Source of the DNA: Chloroflexota bacterium
GTDB taxonomy: Bacteria > Chloroflexota > Limnocylindria > Limnocylindrales > CSP1-4
Length of the DNA stretch: 8,085 bases
Direction of reading: 5' to 3'
NCBI GenBank assembly: GCA_021777365.1
Contig: JAJYDP010000197.1
Location: forward strand, 1-8,085
In this document: positions 1-4,908 of the stretch, one piece after another
Numbering within the stretch: the stretch's first letter is position 1
Layout: each line of letters starts with the position of its first letter
Notes under the pieces: generated by a model
The model's database searches: none
Told to the model about the DNA's origin: nothing
Seen by the model: only the letters and a program-made list of their open reading frames with translations
Position numbers and translations under genes: made by a program

Positions 1-317
1 AAGACCACGAAGAGGCCCAGCAGCACGCGCCGGTCGACGCTGGCCGTGAGGCGGGCGCCGAAGGGCGCCAGCACCACCGCCGCGATGAGCACCGGCACCC
101 CCGCCCGCCAGTCGATCAGCTTCCCGCGCCAGTACGCGACGGTGGCCGCCGAGAGGCTGACGGCATTGAGCAACAGCGCCGTCGAGGTCGCCTGGCCGAG
201 CGGCACGCCCAGGTAGTAGAAGAGCGGCACGAAGAGGAACGCGGCGCCCAGGCCGGCCATCGCCAGGACGCCCGAGAAGACGAAGACGCTCGCCCCGCCG
301 ACGAGGTAGAGCAGCAC
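1..317 (-). CDS. TauE/SafE-family (DUF81) membrane permease, N-terminal part, cut by window edge
   Basis: The minus strand reads 105 codons from a GTG at 317 to the window edge without a stop. A TGA lies two codons upstream of the GTG, so no earlier start is possible in this frame. The visible protein is strongly hydrophobic: a first membrane segment covers about residues 2-24 (it begins VLLYLVGGASVFVFSGVLAM), a second lies around 30-60 with a G-rich loop, and a third lies around 72-92. A polar turn WRGKLIDWRAG is followed by VPVLIAAVVLAPFGARLTA, which is typical of TauE/SafE proteins. This family exports sulfite, sulfoacetate or other organic anions, but the substrate cannot be read here. 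No clear Shine-Dalgarno precedes the GTG. An internal ATG at codon 20 would cut into the first helix and is less likely. Family recognition is from memory of the pattern. Confidence 0.75.
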   Translation of the reverse strand, partial: MLLYLVGGASVFVFSGVLAMAGLGAAFLFVPLFYYLGVPLGQATSTALLLNAVSLSAATVAYWRGKLIDWRAGVPVLIAAVVLAPFGARLTASVDRRVLLGLFVV

Positions 318-357
318 GGATCAGTGCCCGGTCGTCGGCTCAGCGCGGATAGCCTGG

Positions 358-669
358 GTGGATGTCGCCGGGTGCCGCCCTTGGGACGTCGATTGGGGCG
401 AGGCGTTCCGCGTCGAACTGCCGGACGCCGACGATGGGTACTGGGGCACGGCCTGCGCCCTGCATCGCACGGGCATCCTCTCCACGTTCCTGGTCACCGC
501 ACCGCAGGACGGCGGCTACGGGCTGCGCTACCTGTGAGCCGAGACCGACGGCACCCTCGACGACGACACCGTCCTGGTTTCCACCGCGGCGGAGCTCGAG
601 GCCCGGCTGGCCGATATGGCGACCCCCTGGGACGCGTTCGGGTTCGAGCCCCCGCTCCTCGCCGAATGA
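358..669 (+). pseudogene. Broken hypothetical gene with in-frame TGA
   Basis: One plus-strand frame shows convincing coding character on both sides of a single TGA at 535-537. Before it the frame reads from GTG 358 through PWDVDWGEAFRVELPDADDG and ends GGYGLRYL. After it the frame continues AETDGTLDDDTVLVSTAAEL and ends FGFEPPLLAE at the TGA 667-669. Codons in both halves are rich in G or C at the third position and the amino-acid mix is ordinary, unlike the arginine- and proline-rich shadow frames. A TGG-to-TGA change would restore a protein of about 103 residues. The GTG at 358 is only the most convenient start, because the frame stays open upstream. The product is not recognised. A sequencing error is an alternative to a real nonsense mutation. 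Selenocysteine insertion is much less likely because no convincing stem-loop was found just downstream. Confidence 0.5.
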
Positions 670-775
670 ACAGCGCGCGATTCACACCGCGCGACACGGA
701 GCGCTCAGGGGTGATCGAGCCGGATCCCTCCGGGTCGACGACGCCGGGCCCCACAACCCCGGGTCACTCCATCAC

Positions 776-901
776 ATGGATCCTCGCGACGAGCGCCGCG
801 CCGCGCTCGCCGCCCTGCTCTCCAATCCGCTCGAGGCGCTGGAAGGCCCCCAGCCCCAGGAGCAGGCCCCGGAGAGGACACGGCCGGAGCACGCCGCATA
901 G
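776..901 (+). CDS. Small hypothetical protein, 41 aa
   Basis: ATG 776 opens a 41-codon frame ending TAG 899-901. The protein begins MDPRDERRAALAALLSNPLE and ends in a polar, proline- and glutamine-rich tail. The first half is predicted to be a charged, alanine-rich helix, and its codons end mostly in G or C, which is the main argument for coding. There is no good Shine-Dalgarno before the ATG, and the same frame is open upstream to 362 in sequence that looks non-coding. It could equally be the remnant of a longer gene or chance. The function is unknown and there is no membrane segment or signal peptide. Confidence 0.3.
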   Translation: MDPRDERRAALAALLSNPLEALEGPQPQEQAPERTRPEHAA

Positions 902-1047
902 CGGTAGGTGGATCGACGCCGGAGCCGCAGAACGCCGGCCGAGGCTGCCCCGAACGCCGCTCAGAGGGCCCAGAAAGTTGACACCGGCGCGGCATGGCCG
1001 AGCCTGCACACGTGCCGCCGGGCACGGAAGAGGATAGGGAGGGTGCC

Positions 1048-1326
1048 ATGCCGGATAGTGAGGGGTTGTGGATCGTCATCATCTTGGTCGTGTTCGCCTG
1101 GGTCTGGTTCGGCGCGGGGACCAAAACGACATCCTCTGAGTCGCCCGAGGAACGCCGCGCTCGGATGCTGCGCGAGCGCCTGCAGGCGACCGACGAGGTC
1201 ATGGCGCGCCGCGCCCGCGGAGAGCTCAGCGACGACGAGGCGCTGACCATCCTGCAGCGGCTGTACGGGGCCCGGGGCGGCGCGCGGCGGCCGCCAAGCG
1301 AGGACGAACCGCGCGACCGGGGCTGA
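1048..1326 (+). CDS. Small single-pass membrane protein, 92 aa, unknown function
   Basis: The start is ATG 1048, chosen over the in-frame ATG 994 because AGGGAGGG at 1036-1043 sits four bases upstream of it. Residues 7-24 (WIVIILVVFAWVWFGAG) form one clear transmembrane helix or uncleaved signal anchor after a short acidic N-terminus. This is followed by a polar linker (TKTTSSESPEE) and a highly charged helical region, RRARMLRERLQATDEVMARR, then GELSDDEALTILQRLYG. The C-terminal part has the feel of the short oligomerisation motifs (SHOCT-like) found at the ends of small membrane proteins, but that is only a resemblance. By the positive-inside rule the arginine-rich tail should be cytoplasmic. 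It is a stand-alone gene: 280 bp separate it from the next one, and a hairpin lies directly after its stop. Confidence 0.65.
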   Translation: MPDSEGLWIVIILVVFAWVWFGAGTKTTSSESPEERRARMLRERLQATDEVMARRARGELSDDEALTILQRLYGARGGARRPPSEDEPRDRG

Positions 1327-1332
1327 GCATCT

Positions 1333-1353
1333 GCGTCGCCATGCAGGCGGCGC
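1333..1353 (+). terminator. GC-rich hairpin after the 92-aa gene
   Basis: GCGTCGCC (1333-1340) can pair with GGCGGCGC (1346-1353) over eight base pairs, one of them a G-U wobble, around the loop ATGCA. It begins seven bases after the stop at 1326, which is a typical place for a terminator or 3'-end stabiliser. There is no T-tract, so intrinsic termination is not certain. Confidence 0.35.
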
Positions 1354-1606
1354 GAGAGGCGCGTGCAGGAGCGGCGCATGTGCGCTGCTGGACGCGCGCC
1401 CCGACGAGCACGCCTCTCCGGGGACCGCGTGGCGTCGTGCGATTGGACCCAGAGGCTGGCGGATCGGCACGGACCAGCCAGATTCCGCCACGCGATGGTG
1501 CATCTGCGCACCGCAATCTTGCGCCGCGCCCTTGACGGGACGCCGCCCGTCTCCACAGTCCACGCGCCCTCCAACGGGGCGGCTGCAAAGGACAGGAGTG
1601 GAACCG
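1354..1606. other. Intergenic stretch without a recognisable gene
   Basis: No frame here looks coding. Present are a possible stem GGCTGG (1454-1459) / CCAGCC (1474-1479), a -35-like TTGACG at 1532-1537 without a matching -10 box, and a five-base-pair hairpin CGCCC (1565-1569) / GGGCG (1577-1581) just before the Shine-Dalgarno of the next gene. None of these is strong. Confidence 0.4.
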
Positions 1607-2152
1607 ATGGGACGTGCGTCACGCACCAAGGCGGCGCGCCGGGAGGCGCGCAGGAGCCGCCAGGTCATCATCTACAACCCGGCCACCGGGCAGCCCGAGC
1701 TCCACCAGGTGAGCATCAGCGACGAGGCGCTGGCCGAGTGGGTCGCCAACCGCGAGCGGCTGCGCGCTCAGGGCTACCCGGACCGCCCGCCCGATGTGGA
1801 CACCCCGAAGTTCCACGTGTGGCGGCAGCCCGCCGGCGAGCCCGTCGAGGCCCCCGACGGCGCGGGCTTCGTGGGCTCCTGGACCACCCTGCATCCCCTG
1901 GGTGTCGTCGCGAAGCTGCTTGCCGTGCGCGCGCCTGACGGGGGGATCATCCTCCGCCAGCGCGTGATCGGTGGCGACGGCGCTGGCATGCAAAGCCAAG
2001 TCTACCTCGCCGCCCCCGAAGCGCTCGGCCCCGCAGTGGACGAGGTGCTGGAAATGTGGGCCGCCCTGGGCTTTCCCGCCCCGATCGTGGCGACGCCTGC
2101 CGACCTCGAGGAGGCCATCCGTCTGGTGGACCCTGTGGGCGAGGCGGCCTGA
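1607..2152 (+). CDS. Hypothetical protein, 181 aa
   Basis: ATG 1607 is preceded by AGGAG at 1594-1598 with eight bases of spacing, so it is preferred to the in-frame ATG at 1532. The protein opens with a strongly basic segment (MGRASRTKAARREARRSRQ), continues VIIYNPATGQPELHQVSISD, and then has a mixed alpha/beta region with a conserved-looking core (FVGSWTTLHPLGVVAKLLAV, then GGIILRQRVIGGDGAGMQSQ). It ends in an amphipathic helix and the tail PATPADLEEAIRLVDP-like segment near residues 160-175. The basic N-terminus could bind nucleic acid or ribosomes, or simply be a flexible leader. No signal peptide or membrane helix is present. The family is not recognised. GC-rich codon use and the good ribosome site make a real gene likely. 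It stands alone between about 280 bp and 326 bp of non-coding sequence. Confidence 0.7.
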   Translation: MGRASRTKAARREARRSRQVIIYNPATGQPELHQVSISDEALAEWVANRERLRAQGYPDRPPDVDTPKFHVWRQPAGEPVEAPDGAGFVGSWTTLHPLGVVAKLLAVRAPDGGIILRQRVIGGDGAGMQSQVYLAAPEALGPAVDEVLEMWAALGFPAPIVATPADLEEAIRLVDPVGEAA

Positions 2153-2181
2153 GCGGCGAGAGCTGCGCCGTCGTCGGCGTC

Positions 2182-2201
2182 CAGCCGGTGCCTGCCGGCT
2201 G
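2182..2201 (+). terminator. Perfect 7-bp hairpin downstream of the 181-aa gene
   Basis: CAGCCGG (2182-2188) and CCGGCTG (2195-2201) are exact inverted repeats around the loop TGCCTG, 29 bases after the stop codon. The position fits a terminator or 3'-end element. No T-run follows. Confidence 0.4.
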
Positions 2202-2478
2202 CGGAAGGGTCGCGGCGCGCGCGGGACCGCGGTTTCGAGCCCCAGAGACGGCGAGCGCTGCGCCCGAACCGAGTCGCAAACGACGGGTCTCCGCACGGGC
2301 GCCAGCGGTGCCACAGCGCACCAGATTCTGTTCCCGTGCGTCGCCTCACCGTTGACGGGGGCGGCGCACACGTCCTGATCGGCAGGTGACACCACCGCCG
2401 TGCGGAGGCGCTGACCCCCGTCCTGGGGAGTCGCCGCTGGGGCGGTGCGCGCCGCGAGAAGCGTCACGGGAGAGCACG
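2202..2478. other. Intergenic stretch without a recognisable gene
   Basis: This is part of the 326-bp gap before the 148-aa gene. No frame has convincing codon use. A -35-like TTGACG at 2352-2357 is followed at 17-18 bases only by CTGATC/TGATCG, a poor -10 box. Nothing else was seen. Confidence 0.4.
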
Positions 2479-2925
2479 ATGGACACGACCTCACGCACAA
2501 CGGGGCAGCGCCGCCGCCCCAGCCCGCGCCCGGCTGGCTCGGACACCCCGGCCTCCGTCCCGGCCGGGACGTGCCGCCCCACCTGGAAGGGGCCCGAACC
2601 GCAGCGGATGGGCAAACCCGGCCAGCGACCCCGTCCCGGATGCTCGGCGCATGGCGAGCAGGCCGGCTCTGACCGCATCCTGGACGAACTCATGGGCGTG
2701 TGGACCGGCACCCACCCGGGAGGCTTCGCCTGCACGCTGACCGTCTCCAGGCTGCGGGGCCGGCGTCTTCGGCTGCGCCTGCGCTTCGTCGCACCGGACG
2801 GACGCCGTACCGAGGACGAATACCGCCTCCCTCCTGAGGCGGACCTCGATGACGTGCTCGACGCGCTGCGCTTCTTGTGGAACCTCGTCGCATTCGACGC
2901 GGCGATCGCCAGCATCCCCGCCTAG
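2479..2925 (+). CDS. Hypothetical protein, 148 aa
   Basis: ATG 2479 has GGGAGAG at 2468-2474 just upstream and is chosen over ATG 2386. The first 60 or so residues are low-complexity, rich in P, R, G and T, and probably disordered. The C-terminal 85 residues look folded: DRILDELMGVWTGTHPGGFA is followed by alternating hydrophobic and basic strands (CTLTVSRLRGRRLRLRLRF), an acidic stretch (EDEYRLPPEADLDDVLDALR) and a hydrophobic end (FLWNLVAFDAAIASIPA). This could be a small beta-sheet plus helix domain. No family is recognised. An alternative is that only the C-terminal domain is translated, from ATG 2692. There is no signal peptide or obvious transmembrane helix. A strong hairpin follows 46 bases after the stop. 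Confidence 0.6.
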   Translation: MDTTSRTTGQRRRPSPRPAGSDTPASVPAGTCRPTWKGPEPQRMGKPGQRPRPGCSAHGEQAGSDRILDELMGVWTGTHPGGFACTLTVSRLRGRRLRLRLRFVAPDGRRTEDEYRLPPEADLDDVLDALRFLWNLVAFDAAIASIPA

Positions 2926-2970
2926 CGCAAGTGGATTTCCGCTCTGGCGGCACCTGCACCGCGGACCGCC

Positions 2971-2995
2971 CGTCGCACGGCGCCACCGTGCGACG
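2971..2995 (+). terminator. Perfect 10-bp hairpin downstream of the 148-aa gene
   Basis: CGTCGCACGG (2971-2980) pairs exactly with CCGTGCGACG (2986-2995) around the loop CGCCA. It is the best hairpin in the left half of the window and lies 46 bases after the stop at 2925. It is likely a transcription terminator or processing signal. No T-tract follows, as is common in GC-rich genomes. Confidence 0.55.
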
Positions 2996-3185
2996 TCCCG
3001 GCCTTCCCGATCAACCTGACATCAACGCAAGCGCGATGGTCGGGGTGGACCTGTGCGCACCGGGTTCCTTCGCGGCCCCGGAGGGGCCATTTCGTGTCCC
3101 CAACGGAAGTACTCCATGCGCGCGGGACGAAATGCAGCCCTCACGACAATTACCGCCCCTTGCGTCGGCCACAGTACGGGGTGTT
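2996..3185. other. Intergenic stretch without a recognisable gene
   Basis: No frame here looks coding. Together with the preceding hairpin and the following leader it makes up the 315-bp gap before 3241. GC content falls visibly after about 3100. Confidence 0.4.
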
Positions 3186-3236
3186 CTCTAGTAATCGAGA
3201 GCAATTCAAACCAATGCGAACGCGAATTGGAGGGAG
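3186..3236 (+). promoter_or_regulatory. Leader with inverted repeats touching a strong Shine-Dalgarno
   Basis: The strong ribosome site GGAGGGAG (3229-3236) lies just upstream of ATG 3241. CAATTC (3202-3207) is the exact complement of GAATTG (3224-3229), whose last base is the first of the ribosome site. Alternatively CCAAT (3211-3215) can pair with ATTGG (3226-3230). CTCT (3186-3189) and AGAG (3198-3201) form another short pair. This could be an operator or an RNA fold that hides the ribosome site. The stems are short and the function is inferred. Confidence 0.35.
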
Positions 3237-3240
3237 CGCA

Positions 3241-3547
3241 ATGGGATCCGATGAGACGTCCCAACCAAGCATTCCAGATCTCCCAGTCATGTGCGCCTGG
3301 CGCGGCCTGCGCAGGGACGGCAGCATGGCGTTCTCATTATTCAACTCGCCGACTCAGGAGAGTTCGTCGTAACTGATCAGACGCCCGAGGGGCGCCGGCA
3401 GCAGCCGGTGCGCGGCCTTCTCTCACCACGTACGTCGAGCATCGGCTGCTCATGCTCACGCGCGCCGGGTATTACATGGTGCCGGCCGAGGTAGGGCCAG
3501 GCGAGTTCGACATGCTGGATTACGCGCTCTACGGCGCGACCGCGTGA
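3241..3547 (+). pseudogene. Hypothetical gene fragmented by two frameshifts
   Basis: Three consecutive reading frames look coding and together would make a protein of about 103 residues. From ATG 3241, behind a strong Shine-Dalgarno, the first frame reads MGSDETSQPSIPDLPVMCAW and on to about RRDG. The coding look then moves to a second frame near 3310-3320 (QHGVLIIQLADSGEFVVTDQ). Near 3415-3425 it moves again to a third (TTYVEHRLLMLTRAGYYMVP), ending YALYGATA at TGA 3545-3547. Each switch corresponds to one missing base. If nothing is restored, only a 43-residue peptide ending TAA at 3370-3372 is made. The codons are less GC-biased than in the neighbours, which suggests a different origin or age. 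The product is not recognised. Assembly or sequencing indels are a real alternative to genuine decay. Confidence 0.5.
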
Positions 3548-3840
3548 GCCAGCGCATCGATCAACGGACGTGCCGGCTGACAGCGGCCGAGCGGGTCAAT
3601 CGAAGATACCGTGACGCAGGCCGTGATTTCCGGCATCCATGCCGCGCGAATCGGTCTGCCGCCCGGCGTCGCCTCGTATTCGATATCCAAGTGTCTCGTC
3701 TCTTTGTCTATGTCCACTCTCACGCGTGCCAGAGCCCTGCCGACAGATGCACGCGCGTCCGGTGCGGCATGGCCGGTTGGTAAAGGTGGGACCTCCGTGC
3801 CATAGAAGCTGGCAAACAGGGGCGGCACGATCCTCGGCAT
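3529..3840 (-). CDS. Hypothetical protein, 103 aa, possibly truncated at its 5' end
   Basis: From ATG 3840 the minus strand reads 103 codons to TAG 3531-3529. The central part looks clearly coding: VRVDIDKETRHLDIEYEATP is followed by GGRPIRAAWMPEITACVTVS, an alternating beta-strand pattern. It uses ATA, AGA and TTG codons that are rare elsewhere in the window. The N-terminal 30 residues (MPRIVPPLFASFYGTEVPPL) look less convincing and no good Shine-Dalgarno precedes the ATG, so the original start may have been displaced when the neighbouring transposase element arrived. The frame is open upstream to 3993, but that part lies antisense to the transposase and is ignored. The 3' end overlaps the broken plus-strand gene by 19 bp. 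No family is recognised. Confidence 0.45.
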   Translation of the reverse strand: MPRIVPPLFASFYGTEVPPLPTGHAAPDARASVGRALARVRVDIDKETRHLDIEYEATPGGRPIRAAWMPEITACVTVSSIDPLGRCQPARPLIDALAHAVAP

Positions 3841-4908
3841 GGCATCGGCCACCACCGTCGCGCTGCCCCGTCGGGGACGCCCGCCCCGGCTCGTCGAGGG
3901 ACGCCCCGAGCGCTGCCCGGAGAACCATTCTGGGCGCGTGATCTTCTGGGGACGGCGCCACTGGACGAGCGCGCCGTTCCGGCGCCAGCGCATGCGCTGC
4001 TACCCGTCCGACGGTTCGCCGATCCACACGTTCTCCCTCGAACGTCGGCAGAACGAGCCGCACCACCAGCACGGCGAGGACTGTCCGACCTGCGACGTGC
4101 GACCGGGGGCGACACAGGGCCCGCTCGCCCTCGTGGATTTCTTCCACACCGCCAACGAGATCGCCCGACTGCTCCAGCTCGTCGGACGCGGCCTCTCGCT
4201 GCGGCGCGCGAGCGAGATGGTGCGCCTGGAGGCTCACCGCTACGCCGAGGATGGCTTCGGCATGCGCTACGCCAGCCGCCAGTGCGAGCTCGCCGCGCGC
4301 TACCTCGACGTGCTGGGCGGCGAGATTGACCGCGCCCTCGCCCCGACGCGCTGGCCGCGCATCCTCGTGCTCGACTCCAAGCCGCTGAAGCTGTCGGCTC
4401 ACGGCGCGGCGGAGCACGGAGAGCGCTGGAACCCCGACGATCGGGCAGGCGCCGTGCTCGTGGCGGTCGGCGGCGACGATCCCGCCGTCCGGCTGAAGCC
4501 CTGGCGCATCGGGCTCGCCGGGGACGAGACGGCCGACTCGTGGCGCGACTTCCTCGACGAGTTGCCCGGCGCACCCGAGTGGGTGGTGGCCGACGGGGCC
4601 GGCGCGATCGCCGCAGCCGTGCGGGCCAAGTGGCCAGAGGCCGTCTTCTACTCCTGCGAGTTCCATCTCGGTCGCGCGCTCCGCGAGTCCGCCCTGGCTG
4701 ACGGCATCTACCCCGACGCGACGCAGATCGCCGCGCTCTTCCAGCGGGCGCTCTGGTCCGTCGCCGACTGGGAGAAGCTGGTCGAGTGGGCGTTCGAGGA
4801 CGAGGACGCGCATCCGGTGCTGCTCGGCTGGATGGCTGCGAACGACGAGCTCGTGCGGGCGCAGGTCGCCCTCCATCGTGGCCATGCCGGCTACCCGCGC
4901 AGCAAGGC
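3839..4908 (+). pseudogene. DDE-type transposase truncated at its C-terminus
   Basis: ATG 3839 opens a frame with strong GC3 codon use up to about residue 357. The N-terminus has a basic GRPPRL motif and zinc-ribbon-like ligands (C26, H30, C54, H63, then C82 and C85). After a helical region (about 96-130) comes a fold like the MULE/IS256-type transposases: D179 in ILVLDSKPL, D252 in WVVADGAGAI and the C273-x-x-H276 signature in CEFHLGRALRES. The good protein ends near YPRSKA at 4908. Beyond that the frame stays open to 5044 but only by reading antisense through the recombinase gene. In IS256-like enzymes the third acidic residue lies about 110 residues after the second, which would be just past this break, so the enzyme is probably inactive. 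The exact IS family is not assigned. Confidence 0.65.

Noticed and set aside
535..537. Selenocysteine codon
   Set aside because: I could not find a convincing stem-loop just downstream, and a TGG-to-TGA change is simpler.
978..983. TTGACA as a complete promoter
   Set aside because: No -10 box was found at 16-19 bases, so it is mentioned only as a weak shared motif.
324..1037. 237-codon plus-strand frame
   Set aside because: It is very rich in R, P and G, crosses from one gene region to another and has no ribosome site. It is a shadow frame.
705..1622. 305-codon minus-strand frame
   Set aside because: Its composition is that of an antisense shadow, and it lies opposite the better supported 92-aa gene and its flanks.
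1619..2500. 293-codon minus-strand frame
   Set aside because: It is opposite the 181-aa gene, which has a proper ribosome site and more ordinary amino-acid use.
3596..4885. 429-codon open frame on the minus strand
   Set aside because: It is antisense to the transposase, whose DDE and CxxH motifs are on the plus strand. It shows no recognisable domain.
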